A DNA stretch of 43,269 nt from an uncultured Clostridia bacterium (GTDB taxonomy: Bacteria; Bacillota; Clostridia; UBA1381), in the NCBI GenBank assembly GCA_947585795.1, contig CANPXG010000016.1, forward strand, positions 1-43,269. The letters are read 5' to 3'. The notes beneath the pieces are model-generated. The model ran no database searches. It was not told the origin of the DNA and worked only from the letters and a program-made list of their open reading frames with translations. Numbering within the stretch: the first letter of the stretch is position 1; every line of letters begins with the position of its first letter. Position numbers and translations under genes: made by a program. Shown in pieces: positions 6,955-18,332 of the stretch.

Positions 6955-8508
6955 GTGAATACAGCGAAAAAAAGACAGTACATATTCGGCGCACTTGTCG
7001 TTCTTGCCGCCTTGACGCTTATAGTGTCAACATTTACGCTTCTCAGCAGAACGAACATCCGCGACGTATCTATGGATCCCGGCGCCACCGACTGGACTTA
7101 CGAGCTTATCTCCGGCTCCGCGGCAAGACCTGCCTCACCGGAAATAATCGACGACTTCACCGTCGCCTTTACCGGCGAAAGCTGCCGCGCCGTCGCGGCG
7201 AAACGCACGCTTACGGAAAAACTTGACGGCGCACAGCTCGGCGTATACTTATACGACGCTGTATGCGGCGTCGACGTGCTCGTGGACGGAGAAATGATTT
7301 ACACAAGCTTTACCGGCGCACCGCGCGACGAAGGCGGCTTTGCCGTCACCGACGGCTTCCCGCCGTCAAAATCCGAAACGATCGAGGTATACTTACCCGA
7401 GGACTACCTCGGCAAAGAACTCACCGTCGTGACCTACTTCACATCGGAAACAACGGACATAATCCCCGTTTTCCCCTACCTTTGCACCGTAGACACACCT
7501 TTCGCACTCACTTCGGTCGAGGACGTTCTACCGATTTTCCGCGTCACCCTTTGCGCCATTCTCGCATTCTTAACGTCACTCGTCTACCTCTTGGACGTAT
7601 CCAACGGCAGAGCCGACAAAAAAGTACTGCTCCTGACGCTCTTTTACGCCATGCTCACCGTGGACAAGGCGTTCATGTCACTCGCCGGCTCATACAGCCT
7701 CTTCACCGAAAAACTGAACGCGCTTGACTTCGTCTGCGAGCTCTACATAGCGCCGCTGATGATGTTCACCGCACTCTCACTGACCTCGTGGCGGCGATAC
7801 GCACTCGCCTCGGCGACGGGACTGTGGTTCATATACGACTTCGTCAGACTTATCCGCTGCCGAATAATTTACGGACCGTTTTTCGCGCAAGCGACCGCGC
7901 CCGTAATACTCATACTCTACCTACTCGCGCTGACGCTCATAATACTCGAGATGAAGCACAACAAGGAACGCCGACCGCAAAAATCGAGCGTCATACTCTA
8001 CGCACTCATCGCCGTGACGGCGGCAATATGCCGAATAATCATATCGAGCGCGGAGTGGGGCGGCGACATCGGCATGTACATGCGCCAAATCGTGCTGGAA
8101 CCGTTTGACGGCTACTTCTACCCGCTGATGCTCTTTGTAACGTACATATTCGCGTTCACCGCGACAGCGGCTGTTACCATCGAGTTTGTAAAACGAACCC
8201 TCTACACAAGGGAAGCGATAAACGTCCTTGCGACGCAGAACCGTTTGGCGATGGAAAGCTACAGACGAATGGCGGACGCGTCGGACGCGACATACGCTGC
8301 GCGCCACGAAATGTGCTACCTTTTCATAGGCTGCACAAACAGCGCCCCGCCGTTTAAAGAGGAAACAAAGAAAGACCGAACTCACGGTTACGGCTTGGAG
8401 AACATGAAACGCATAGCCGAAAAATACGGCGGCGTTGTAAAGCTTGAAAGAAGCGACAGCGAATTTTCGGTAAAAAGCGACCTTTACATAGGCGCTAAAA
8501 ATACATGA
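6955..8508 (+). CDS. membrane histidine kinase with a collapsed catalytic domain
   Basis: A 517-residue membrane protein. One helix (about 10-28) is followed by an extracellular beta-rich domain (30-185), about seven membrane helices (192-412) and a short cytoplasmic tail. The tail begins as a GHKL kinase would, with a helix and an H-box-like RHEM (H451), and ends with an ATP-lid glycine box GYGLEN and KYGGVVKL. Only about 27 residues separate H451 from the glycine box; about 150 separate them in the related kinase at 41972. The N-box and most of the ATPase fold are missing, yet the frame stays open. It is probably catalytically dead, or an in-frame deletion. The start is GTG at 6955 behind GGGGGGTGAAG. 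Confidence 0.75.
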   Translation: MNTAKKRQYIFGALVVLAALTLIVSTFTLLSRTNIRDVSMDPGATDWTYELISGSAARPASPEIIDDFTVAFTGESCRAVAAKRTLTEKLDGAQLGVYLYDAVCGVDVLVDGEMIYTSFTGAPRDEGGFAVTDGFPPSKSETIEVYLPEDYLGKELTVVTYFTSETTDIIPVFPYLCTVDTPFALTSVEDVLPIFRVTLCAILAFLTSLVYLLDVSNGRADKKVLLLTLFYAMLTVDKAFMSLAGSYSLFTEKLNALDFVCELYIAPLMMFTALSLTSWRRYALASATGLWFIYDFVRLIRCRIIYGPFFAQATAPVILILYLLALTLIILEMKHNKERRPQKSSVILYALIAVTAAICRIIISSAEWGGDIGMYMRQIVLEPFDGYFYPLMLFVTYIFAFTATAAVTIEFVKRTLYTREAINVLATQNRLAMESYRRMADASDATYAARHEMCYLFIGCTNSAPPFKEETKKDRTHGYGLENMKRIAEKYGGVVKLERSDSEFSVKSDLYIGAKNT

Positions 8509-8511
8509 CAC

Positions 8512-8546
8512 AAAAAAAGCGGAACGTTTAAAACGCTCCGTTTTTT
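8512..8546. terminator. bidirectional terminator between convergent genes
   Basis: AAAAAAGCGGAACGTTT pairs with AAAACGCTCCGTTTTTT. A-runs and T-runs flank the stem on both sides. It serves the kinase gene from the left and the response regulator gene from the right. Confidence 0.85.
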
Positions 8547-8547
8547 A

Positions 8548-9267
8548 TTACACGATACTCGTTGTTTTATCGAGATAGTCCAAAAACTCAAGGTGAATTT
8601 TGCTATACAGCGCGTGGCTTATGGGGATGACCTCACCCGTTGTTATCTTTAGATTATAATGCGTTATCTCCGTGATATAGCCGAGGTTCACCAAATAGCT
8701 CCTGTGCGGGCGTACAAACGTATTTCCGGGGAGCTTCATTTCTATATCCTTGAGCGTGCCGCGCAGCTCCTCACTCGTTCCGTCCTTCTTGCGCACGCAG
8801 ACGCGGTGACCGTAGATCTCGAAATAGAGAATATCCGAGAGATTGATTTTTACCGGTCCGAGCGTCGTTTTAAGATTTATGTAAGTTGACACGCGCTTTT
8901 CGAGGAAACGGTTGAGCGCGGCTCTCACCTTGTCGTAGCTCACGGGCTTTAATATGTAATACAGCGGCTCCGCGTCGTAGCTTTCGATGGCGTAGTCGCG
9001 GCAGGCGGAGATAAACACAATATCGAATTTGTGCTTTTGCGCGCGCAGATGCTTCGCGTAATCCATGCCGTTGCCATTTTCAAACAGAATATCGAGAAAC
9101 AGCAGATCGTACTCCTCACCCTTGTCCAAAGCCGCGTCAAGGGAATGCACGTCTTGGAATACGGTCACGGAGAACTCTGTTTTTTCGGCTTTAAAAAAAT
9201 TGGTCACAAATTCTTTGAGTGAGGCGGCAAAGTCAACGTCATCGTCGCATATCGCAAACCTATACAC
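8548..9267 (-). CDS. LytTR-family response regulator
   Basis: A 239-residue cytoplasmic regulator. The receiver domain (1-120) has the acidic cluster CDDD (7-10), phospho-acceptor D59 in LLFLDI and K107 in LKPVS. The LytTR DNA-binding domain (about 135-235) has the family signature FVRPHRSYLVNLGYI. LytTR proteins bind 9-bp direct repeats 21-22 bp apart. The GTG at 9267 was chosen because GGGAGGG lies seven bases upstream and the receiver begins immediately after it. The gene converges on the degraded kinase at 6955, so the two may once have been a pair, although LytTR partners are normally in one operon. Confidence 0.9.
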   Translation of the reverse strand: MYRFAICDDDVDFAASLKEFVTNFFKAEKTEFSVTVFQDVHSLDAALDKGEEYDLLFLDILFENGNGMDYAKHLRAQKHKFDIVFISACRDYAIESYDAEPLYYILKPVSYDKVRAALNRFLEKRVSTYINLKTTLGPVKINLSDILYFEIYGHRVCVRKKDGTSEELRGTLKDIEMKLPGNTFVRPHRSYLVNLGYITEITHYNLKITTGEVIPISHALYSKIHLEFLDYLDKTTSIV

Positions 9268-9304
9268 GTCATATCCCTCCCATATCATCGCAAACTTCAA
9301 ACCC

Positions 9305-9332
9305 ATTGTATCACAAATTTTTAAAAAAACAA
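9305..9332 (-). promoter_or_regulatory. promoter of the first LytTR regulator
   Basis: On the minus strand TTGTTT (9332-9327) is followed after 16 bp by TACAAT (9310-9305). It lies about 40 bp upstream of the GTG start. Confidence 0.5.
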
Positions 9333-9364
9333 CCGATTTGTTTAATTTAAGAGAAAAAAAGACG

Positions 9365-9397
9365 AAAAAAGCCGGTAACAATGCGTTTTCCGGCTTT
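9365..9397 (-). terminator. terminator of the V-ATPase operon
   Basis: Read on the minus strand, GCCGG, a 14-base loop and CCGGC are followed by TTTTTT (plus-strand A-run 9365-9370). It lies directly after the stop of the D subunit gene, the last gene of the operon. Confidence 0.85.
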
Positions 9398-9404
9398 ATA
9401 TTTT

Positions 9405-10067
9405 TTACTTTTGCGCGTGCTTCGCGTCGTAATTTTTCTTTATCACCATGTCCTTGACCTTTAAAAGTCTTATTTGCGTGCTTCGCTCGTTCTCATCAAG
9501 CTTCATCGTGATATAGTGGATTTTTTCCGTATAGTCGGGGATCATAACGTGCTCGAGCGCGTTCACGCGTCGGCGCGTTTTTTCTATCTCCGCCGCCATC
9601 AGCGCGCAGGACTTTTCCACCTCCGCGAGTCGTAGCATATCGGGGAACACCTTCGCGAGCGACGATACCGCCGTATCGAGATCCGCCGACGTTGACACGT
9701 AGCCGTACGAGAAAATATCGCTTTTGTCCGCCGTTCTCGTCTTGTAGTCGAACACCGGCACGTTGACGCTCATGACGTTTTTGCTCGACGCGTCTACCGA
9801 CACCGACTGCTTCGGCGCGAGCAGCGCCGTTTTAACGGCTTCGCTCCCCATGACCGCCTCCGCGAGCGCGAAGCCCCTGTTCGCCTCAGCGATTCCTTTT
9901 TCGACCTTGAGGCGGAGCTCCTTGTTCTCCTTTACAAGCTCCAGAAAGCGGCGCATCAGCTCGTCGCGCTTATCCTTTAAAAGCTTGTGACCGCGCCTCG
10001 CCGTCACGAGCTTTTTTTTAAGCCGCGTAAGCTCCATACGGGTGGGGTTCACATTTGTTGCAGGCAT
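9405..10067 (-). CDS. atpD: V-type ATPase subunit D
   Basis: A 220-residue protein forming the long coiled-coil central rotor shaft that couples the catalytic A3B3 head to the membrane K ring. The N-terminal helix NPTRMELTRLKKKL, the basic RRGHKLLKDKRDELM stretch and the C-terminal helix are typical of the family, and the length is normal. The ATG at 10067 follows AAGGGGGTCA at about 8 bases. It is the last gene of the operon, 15 bases after subunit B, and is followed by a clear terminator. Confidence 0.95.
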   Translation of the reverse strand: MPATNVNPTRMELTRLKKKLVTARRGHKLLKDKRDELMRRFLELVKENKELRLKVEKGIAEANRGFALAEAVMGSEAVKTALLAPKQSVSVDASSKNVMSVNVPVFDYKTRTADKSDIFSYGYVSTSADLDTAVSSLAKVFPDMLRLAEVEKSCALMAAEIEKTRRRVNALEHVMIPDYTEKIHYITMKLDENERSTQIRLLKVKDMVIKKNYDAKHAQK

Positions 10068-10082
10068 ATTCCGTGACCCCCT

Positions 10083-11453
10083 TTATTCCTCGTAATACTT
10101 GTCAAGATACTCGTCCTTGATACGCTTAAGCTCCGTTCGCGGCAGTATCCGCAGCAGCTTCCAGCCTATGTCAAGCGTTTCCTCGATGCTGCGGTTTACG
10201 TTATATCCCTGTGACACGTACTCTTTCTCGAACGCGTCCGCGAACTTCGCGTACTTTTTATCTATATCCGTAAGAGCCGCTTCGCCCAATATCACCATTA
10301 ATTCCTTCGCGTCCTTACCTCTTGCGTACGCGGAGAAAAGCTGATTCATCGTGTCCGCGTGATCGGCGCGCGTTTTGCCTTCGCCGATACCCTTGTCCTT
10401 AAGACGCGACAGCGACGGCAGAACGTCGATTGGCGGAGCGATATTTTTTCTGTAAAGCTCACGCGACAGAATTATCTGTCCCTCCGTGATATATCCCGTA
10501 AGGTCGGGGATAGGATGCGTTTTGTCGTCCTCAGGCATCGTTAAGATAGGTATCATCGTGATCGAACCCGTCTTGCCGTGCTGTCTGCCGGCTCTTTCGT
10601 AGAGCGTCGCAAGGTCGGTATACATATATCCGGGATAACCGCGCCGTGACGGGACCTCCTTACGCGCCGCCGACACCTCACGAAGCGCGTCCGCGTAGTT
10701 TGTAATATCCGTCATAATTACCAGCACGTGCATATTCTGCTCAAACGCAAGATACTCCGCCGCCGTGAGCGCCATACGCGGTGTTGCGATACGCTCGACA
10801 GCCGGATCGTTCGCGAGATTTATGAAAAGCACCGTTCTGTCGATAGCACCCGTTTCGCGGAACGACTGAATGAAGTAATCGGCTTCCTCGTAAGTTATTC
10901 CGAGCGCCGCAAAAACAACGGCAAACGCCTCGTCCGTGCCGCGCACTCTTGCCTGACGCGCTATTTGCGCCGCGAGCTGAGCGTGGGGAAGACCTGAAGC
11001 CGAGAAAATGGGAAGCTTCTGTCCTCTTACGAGCGTGTTAAGTCCGTCTATCGCGCTTACTCCCGTCTGAATAAACTCCTGAGGATAGCTTCTTGCCGCG
11101 GGGTTCATCGGCAGACCGTTAATATCCATTCTCTTTTCGGGCAGTATTTCGGGACCGTTGTCTATCGGTCTGCCCAAGCCGTCGAATACGCGCGAAAGCA
11201 TATCCGCCGACACTCCAAGCTCCATAACACGTCCCGAAAAACGCACCTTCGAGGTTTCGGGATTTATGCCCGTGGCGCTGTCGAAAAGCTGAACGAGCGC
11301 GTTCGAGCCGTCTATCTCGAGCACCTTGCAGCGGCGCTTTTCGCCGCTTTCAAGCTCTATTTCGCCGAGCTCGTTATACGTTACGCCCGACACGTCGCGG
11401 ACGAGCATCAAAGGACCCGCGACTTCTTCTATCGTTTTATATTCTCTGGGCAT
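10083..11453 (-). CDS. atpB: V-type ATPase subunit B
   Basis: The 456-residue non-catalytic nucleotide-binding subunit of the A3B3 head. It keeps the RecA-like fold but has SASGLPHAQ where the catalytic subunit has its P-loop, as expected for B. Other family landmarks are [15 protein letters not shown]-like [11 protein letters not shown] and [20 protein letters not shown]. The ATG at 11453 overlaps the last base of the TGA of subunit A (TGATG), suggesting translational coupling; AGGAG lies nine bases upstream. An in-frame TTG one codon earlier is less likely. Confidence 0.97.
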   Translation of the reverse strand: MPREYKTIEEVAGPLMLVRDVSGVTYNELGEIELESGEKRRCKVLEIDGSNALVQLFDSATGINPETSKVRFSGRVMELGVSADMLSRVFDGLGRPIDNGPEILPEKRMDINGLPMNPAARSYPQEFIQTGVSAIDGLNTLVRGQKLPIFSASGLPHAQLAAQIARQARVRGTDEAFAVVFAALGITYEEADYFIQSFRETGAIDRTVLFINLANDPAVERIATPRMALTAAEYLAFEQNMHVLVIMTDITNYADALREVSAARKEVPSRRGYPGYMYTDLATLYERAGRQHGKTGSITMIPILTMPEDDKTHPIPDLTGYITEGQIILSRELYRKNIAPPIDVLPSLSRLKDKGIGEGKTRADHADTMNQLFSAYARGKDAKELMVILGEAALTDIDKKYAKFADAFEKEYVSQGYNVNRSIEETLDIGWKLLRILPRTELKRIKDEYLDKYYEE

Positions 11454-13213
11454 CAATCATCACTCCTCGCAATTATTTCGTCGATTTGACGCTTCATTTC
11501 GGCGCGCACTCTCTCAAATCCCGCGTCAATGTCGTCTGTCGGAAGATATTTAAACCTGCCTATATCCTCACGCGCCGCCATCGCCGAAAGCGCCTCAACA
11601 TCCGCGCCCTTTTCTATCGCGTCGGTCGCCGCGTCGTAATACTCCAATATAAGCTTCATCATGAGATACTGCTTTTTGGGCGGCGTGTAAGTGTCCGTTT
11701 CATGGAACGCGTTCTGATGCAGATAGTCCTCACGTATCGACCGCGCCGCCTCGAGCTTCATTCTGTCAAGCGGCGAAAGCGCGTCCATACCGACCATTTT
11801 TACTATCTCGTCAAGCTCCGCCTCCTCCTGCAAAAGCAGCATAAGCCTTGCCCGAAGTTCCATCCAGTCGGACGCGACGTTCTTTACGAACCAGCCCTCC
11901 ACGGTATCGGTATAGAGCGAATAGGAATTTAGCCAGTTAATGGCGGGGAAGTGACGCTTATACGCAAGCTCCGAATCCAGTCCCCAAAACACCTTGACAA
12001 TTCTTAATGTCGCCTGCGATACAGGCTCCGAAATATCGCCGCCCGGCGGCGACACTGCTCCTATGACCGAGAGCGCGCCCTCTTCGCCGTTAAGTCCCGT
12101 AACGCGTCCTGCGCGCTCGTAAAACTGAGCAAGACGCGAACCGAGGTACGCGGGATAACCCTCCTCACCGGGCATTTCCTCAAGTCTGCCCGACATTTCT
12201 CTAAGAGCCTCCGCCCAGCGCGATGTGGAATCCGCCATAAGCGCCACGGAATAGCCCATATCGCGAAAATATTCCGCTATCGTGATGCCGGTGTATATGG
12301 AAGCCTCACGCGCCGCCACCGGCATGTCGGAGGTATTTGCTATAAGCACCGTTCTCTCCATAAGTGACTTACCCGTTTTCGGATCGACAAGCTCCGGGAA
12401 CTCGTTCAAAACGTCGGTCATCTCGTTACCGCGCTCACCGCAGCCGATGTACACGACAATATCCGCCTCCGCCCACTTCGCGAGCTGATGCTGAACGACC
12501 GTCTTACCGCTTCCGAACGGACCGGGCACCGCCGCAACGCCGCCCTTCGCGATGGGGAACAGCGTATCTATAACTCTCTGACCTGTTATAAGCGGCATAT
12601 CCGGCGACAATTTACTCTTATACGGTCTGCCCTTACGCACCGGCCACTTCTGCATAAGCGTAAGCTCATGCTTCACGCCGCCGTCACTTAGCACGCACAC
12701 GACCTCATCTACCTTAAAGCTTCCGCTTTTAATTTCCTCCACCGTTCCCGACACATTTGGCGGCACGAGAATTTTTTGCGTCACTATCTCCGTTTCACGC
12801 ACCGTACCTATCACGCTTCCGCCCGACAGCGTATCACCCTTTTTCACGCACGGCACAAACTCCCACACTTTATCGCGCTTAAGCGACGCGACCTCTATTC
12901 CGCGCGCCAAATTATTACCTGAGATCTTCATAATATCATCCAACGGACGCTGTATTCCGTCAAAAATACTGCCTATAAGTCCCGGACCAAGCTCCACCGA
13001 CAGCGGCATACCCGTCGACACGACCTCTTCACCCGGTCCCAGTCCCGACGTTTCCTCATACACCTGAACCGACGCAAGCTCACCGTGAATTTCAATTATC
13101 TCACCTATAAGCCGTTCCTTAGAAACACGCACCACGTCAAACATATTCGCGTCCTTCATACCCTCGGCTATCACCAAGGGACCTGCGACCTTTTTAATTA
13201 CTCCATTACTCAT
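11453..13213 (-). CDS. atpA: V-type ATPase catalytic subunit A
   Basis: The 586-residue catalytic subunit. The Walker A motif is GPFGSGKT (231-238), the Walker B/arginine region lies around [21 protein letters not shown], and the non-homologous insertion of about 90 residues typical of V/A-type catalytic subunits is present (about 100-195, PPNVSGTV). Length is standard. The protein hydrolyses or makes ATP, driving rotation of the D/F shaft. TAAGGAGTT precedes the ATG. The gene follows subunit F by 11 bases and overlaps subunit B by one base. Confidence 0.98.
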   Translation of the reverse strand: MSNGVIKKVAGPLVIAEGMKDANMFDVVRVSKERLIGEIIEIHGELASVQVYEETSGLGPGEEVVSTGMPLSVELGPGLIGSIFDGIQRPLDDIMKISGNNLARGIEVASLKRDKVWEFVPCVKKGDTLSGGSVIGTVRETEIVTQKILVPPNVSGTVEEIKSGSFKVDEVVCVLSDGGVKHELTLMQKWPVRKGRPYKSKLSPDMPLITGQRVIDTLFPIAKGGVAAVPGPFGSGKTVVQHQLAKWAEADIVVYIGCGERGNEMTDVLNEFPELVDPKTGKSLMERTVLIANTSDMPVAAREASIYTGITIAEYFRDMGYSVALMADSTSRWAEALREMSGRLEEMPGEEGYPAYLGSRLAQFYERAGRVTGLNGEEGALSVIGAVSPPGGDISEPVSQATLRIVKVFWGLDSELAYKRHFPAINWLNSYSLYTDTVEGWFVKNVASDWMELRARLMLLLQEEAELDEIVKMVGMDALSPLDRMKLEAARSIREDYLHQNAFHETDTYTPPKKQYLMMKLILEYYDAATDAIEKGADVEALSAMAAREDIGRFKYLPTDDIDAGFERVRAEMKRQIDEIIARSDD

Positions 13214-13224
13214 AGCCTAACTCC

Positions 13225-13533
13225 TTACACAATATCGCTTCCGACCGCCTTAATGACGGACTCGTTTACCGCCTTCATACCCATACCGGTATTTCCGTAC
13301 ACACCGGGAATAGGTATCACCGCCGGCAGCGGTGCCTCACTTATACGCGCAAGCTCATCCTTCACAAGCTCCGCAAGCTGTTCGGTGATATATATAACCG
13401 CCGCACCGTCGTTTTCCAACCTTCTGATAAGCTTTTTCGCCTCATCCGCCTCCGTGACGAAGTACGTGTCAAGACCGAGCGCGGCAAAACCGTACACCGA
13501 CGCTCTGTCACCTATCGCAGCCATCTTATACAT
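13225..13533 (-). CDS. atpF: V-type ATPase subunit F
   Basis: A 102-residue small protein with the Rossmann-like fold of the V/A-type F subunit. Recognisable parts are the N-terminal AAIGDRASVYGFAALGLD, the central AAVIYITEQLAE and a C-terminal GVYGNTGMG-containing tail. F binds the D shaft and regulates rotation. The start at 13533 overlaps the end of subunit C by eight bases; an ATG three codons later is an alternative. The overlap suggests coupled translation. Confidence 0.92.
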   Translation of the reverse strand: MYKMAAIGDRASVYGFAALGLDTYFVTEADEAKKLIRRLENDGAAVIYITEQLAELVKDELARISEAPLPAVIPIPGVYGNTGMGMKAVNESVIKAVGSDIV

Positions 13534-14476
13534 ACGTTTCCCGCACCCTCTCTCTTATCATTTCATCGCCGAGCCTATTCATCTTACCCGAAAGTATAAG
13601 CCGCACGGCGTTTATTTCGGCGGTTTTCGCGTAATGATACGCTATAATCGGCGCACTTGAAAAGCTTTCATACCGAGCCTTCTCCATAAAATGCGTTATC
13701 TCATCCGCGCACTGTCTTTCAAACGACGCGGCGCTCACCTTCATACACTCCGCGCAATCACTGTATGCCGTAGCCTCTGCAAACTCCGCGAGCGCGTCCA
13801 CACCGCTTGAGGCGGCTTTTTTAAGCGCCGACGTATTCAGCGTGCCGCCATCGTATACGGCGTTTTCGATAAACGACAAATTCTTTTCCGACGCCGCGCA
13901 GCGGTACGCCGTTTTCAAATTCGACGTGTCCGCGACCAAATCGGCGTACTTTTTCAAAAACGCGTCACCGCTTTTCTTTGCGGCGTCCTCTATTGCCGCG
14001 AGCATCGCCTTATCGATATAAATATCGCAAAGCTGACCGTCCTGAGTTTGATTTAAAATCGTGACGGCTTCCTCACAGACTTCGCCTATACGCTTGCCAA
14101 GCTCCTTAAACTCACGCGCTTTCACGCAGGTATAAATTTCGTTTTTATCCTCCGTACCGCCGCCTAAGAGCAAGTCCTCACCGTCTATACCGGAAAAAAC
14201 CGCCTTGACCGACGCTTTAACGTTGTGATAGTCTATCGGCAGACGCAGGACCTTCACCGTTTCCTCATCCGCGACCTCTTCGATAAACGACCAAAGCTCT
14301 CTTTGCGCGCCGGCGAAAATATCCTCACCGCCATCATCGCGGTAACCGTGATCGCGCGCGAAGCGCAAAGCCGCGTCGTAGCTGTCGGCGCTCAAAAGCT
14401 GTTCTATATCCTGCCTCGTCATAAGCGACGTTTCCTTCGCTCTCACGCGGGCAACGCCGTAGGTAAATTCCTTCAT
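13526..14476 (-). CDS. atpC: V-type ATPase subunit C (central stalk, V-ATPase d-like)
   Basis: A 316-residue, mostly helical subunit that forms the socket between the D/F shaft and the membrane K ring. The N-terminus FTYGVARVRAKETSLMTR and the internal IDYHNVKASVKA are typical of the family. The ATG at 14476 has GGGGTGA five bases upstream; an in-frame GTG at 14485 overlaps that site. It follows the E subunit gene by 12 bases. Confidence 0.92.
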   Translation of the reverse strand: MKEFTYGVARVRAKETSLMTRQDIEQLLSADSYDAALRFARDHGYRDDGGEDIFAGAQRELWSFIEEVADEETVKVLRLPIDYHNVKASVKAVFSGIDGEDLLLGGGTEDKNEIYTCVKAREFKELGKRIGEVCEEAVTILNQTQDGQLCDIYIDKAMLAAIEDAAKKSGDAFLKKYADLVADTSNLKTAYRCAASEKNLSFIENAVYDGGTLNTSALKKAASSGVDALAEFAEATAYSDCAECMKVSAASFERQCADEITHFMEKARYESFSSAPIIAYHYAKTAEINAVRLILSGKMNRLGDEMIRERVRETYV

Positions 14477-14488
14477 CGCGCTCACCCC

Positions 14489-15064
14489 TTAACCGAACAG
14501 GAAGCTGTTTACCGCGTCATGCAGACGGTCTTTTTCCGACTCCGTGAGCGCCTTTACAGAACAGTTTTCCTCGATGTCGCCGTAGGAGAGGATAAACCCT
14601 CCGTCAATGGGACGCGTCGCGTCCGATATTTTAAGACCGAGTTTTTGCGCCTCGTCCTTAAATTCGGCGCTTATGCGTTTTTTGTCTTTTTCCGAGAGGA
14701 TGATCTCACCGCCGCTTTTTGTCGCGTACTTGGCGAGTAGCTTCGAGAGGAAAGCAAAATATTCCTTGTCGTCAAGACCGACGATCTTCACATACGCGTC
14801 GTTTAAAATACCGTCTATTATACGCTGCTTTTCCCGAAGGAGCGCGCTTTTTTTCGTGATTTCTCCCGCGGACTGCGCACGCGCGATAACGCGCTTGTAT
14901 TCAAGCTCCGCCTTTGCCTGCGCTTCCTTGAGCGTGTTTGACGCTTCCTCACGCGCCCTGTCCGTGACGCGCTTCGCCGCCGCCTTCGCCTCATCCGTTA
15001 CGCGCGCGGCTTCCGCGTTCGCGTCGCTTGCTATCTCCTCTATAATTTTATCCAATCCGTTCAA
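14489..15064 (-). CDS. atpE: V-type ATPase subunit E (peripheral stalk)
   Basis: A protein of about 191 residues. The first 100 residues are a charged coiled coil rich in Ala, Glu and Lys, and the rest is the globular domain that binds the A/B head. Together with the small G/H-like coiled-coil protein at 17606 it forms the peripheral stalk that stops the head rotating. The start is uncertain: a TTG at 15064 lies behind AAAGGATGTGA and is preferred; another TTG at 15088 would add eight residues but has no convincing site. Confidence 0.88.
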   Translation of the reverse strand: MNGLDKIIEEIASDANAEAARVTDEAKAAAKRVTDRAREEASNTLKEAQAKAELEYKRVIARAQSAGEITKKSALLREKQRIIDGILNDAYVKIVGLDDKEYFAFLSKLLAKYATKSGGEIILSEKDKKRISAEFKDEAQKLGLKISDATRPIDGGFILSYGDIEENCSVKALTESEKDRLHDAVNSFLFG

Positions 15065-15094
15065 AGTATCACATCCTTTACGGGTCAATTCAAA

Positions 15095-17588
<2,494 letters not shown>

Positions 17589-17605
17589 AAATAATCACCC
17601 TCTCT

Positions 17606-17917
17606 TCAGCTTACAAGCGCGTCTATAACCATCTGTGCAGCCTTTTCGCGCCCGTTTTCGGCGTTTTTCAAAAGAGCCGCGCTTTGGGCGCGGGCGTCGG
17701 AAGAGGCGTCCTTTTCTATCGCTGACGCGGCTGATTTAGCCTCGTCCACGCGCGACGCTATGATTTTTTTCGCCGCCTCGTTCGCCTCCTCGAGGATTTT
17801 TTTCGCCTCATCCTGTGCGGCTCTCATGATCTCCTTGCTTTCGGCTTCTGCTCGCGACAGAGCCTCGTCCGCCAGCTTCTCCGCCTCGACGATACGCATA
17901 ATGGATTGCTTAGCCAT
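17606..17917 (-). CDS. V-type ATPase peripheral-stalk coiled-coil subunit (G/H-like)
   Basis: A 103-residue protein, almost entirely one Ala/Glu/Lys-rich helix, of the size and composition of the archaeal/bacterial H (G) stalk subunit that pairs with E. GGAAGG lies upstream of the ATG at 17917. It is the first gene of the operon; its place before subunit I is the usual gene order in Clostridia. Identification rests on composition and position because such helices carry little family signature. Confidence 0.85.
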   Translation of the reverse strand: MAKQSIMRIVEAEKLADEALSRAEAESKEIMRAAQDEAKKILEEANEAAKKIIASRVDEAKSAASAIEKDASSDARAQSAALLKNAENGREKAAQMVIDALVS

Positions 17918-18013
17918 TTACATCAGACCTTCCGTAAATTTATTTCAAGTTGTTATTGCATAATAATTATATTCACTATGTAAATTATTATAAAAACTCA
18001 AAACTACGCTACC

Positions 18014-18042
18014 ATTATACCACAAAATCCCTAAAATGTCAA
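18014..18042 (-). promoter_or_regulatory. consensus promoter of the V-ATPase operon
   Basis: On the minus strand a perfect TTGACA (18042-18037) is followed after 17 bp by a perfect TATAAT (18019-18014), preceded by TGTGG. The 5' leader of about 90 bases is AT-rich; I see no riboswitch-like structure in it. Confidence 0.9.
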
Positions 18043-18083
18043 TACAGCCGTCCTCGTAACGAGCCGAATGGCAATAAAAACGA

Positions 18084-18112
18084 TTGACTTAAAATATTTG
18101 AGGGTATATAAT
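18084..18112 (+). promoter_or_regulatory. promoter of the peptide-export operon
   Basis: TTGACT (18084-18089) is followed after 17 bp by a perfect TATAAT (18107-18112). It points away from the V-ATPase promoter; the two -35 boxes are about 40 bp apart. The resulting leader is over 200 bases long and contains the tandem repeat array. A weaker TTGACA (18141-18146) has no good -10 partner. Confidence 0.8.
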
Positions 18113-18175
18113 GTAAATATAACGTGTTTTTTAGGTCATTTTGACAGTAAAAAACGTTGCTTTTACAGAAAAAAA

Positions 18176-18332
18176 CACGCAAAATAAGGTAAAAAAGCGT
18201 GCAAAACTGCGTAAAAAAGGCGCAAAACAGTGGAAAAAAGCGTGCAAAGTAAGGGAAAAAACGTGCAAAGCAAGCGGAAAAAAGCGTGCAAAATGAGGAA
18301 AAAAACGTGCAAAACAGTGGAGGAAAACGATG
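18176..18332 (+). repeat. tandem ~22-bp repeats resembling RBS plus start codon
   Basis: Eight units occur in the leader. The GCAAA anchor starts at 18179, 18201, 18222, 18244, 18265, 18288 and 18309, and the ATG of the next gene occupies the same place in the eighth unit. Spacings are 21-23 bp. Each unit has a purine-rich core (AAGGG, GCGG, GTGG, GAGGA or GGAGG), an A-run of four to seven, then CGTGC. The units therefore look like diverged copies of the true start region GTGGAGGAAAACGATG. Several GTG codons open short frames: 18199-18252 (17 codons plus stop), and 18286-18333, whose TGA overlaps the ATG at 18330. A-runs phased at two helical turns should also bend the DNA. Confidence 0.85.

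Noticed and set aside
17918-18013. Na+ or nucleotide riboswitch in the V-ATPase leader
   Set aside because: The leader is about 90 bases, AT-rich, and shows no stable paired structure or terminator alternative.
18176-18332. Possible CRISPR array
   Set aside because: The units are contiguous with no unique spacers, are only about 22 bp and end on a gene start; no cas genes are near.
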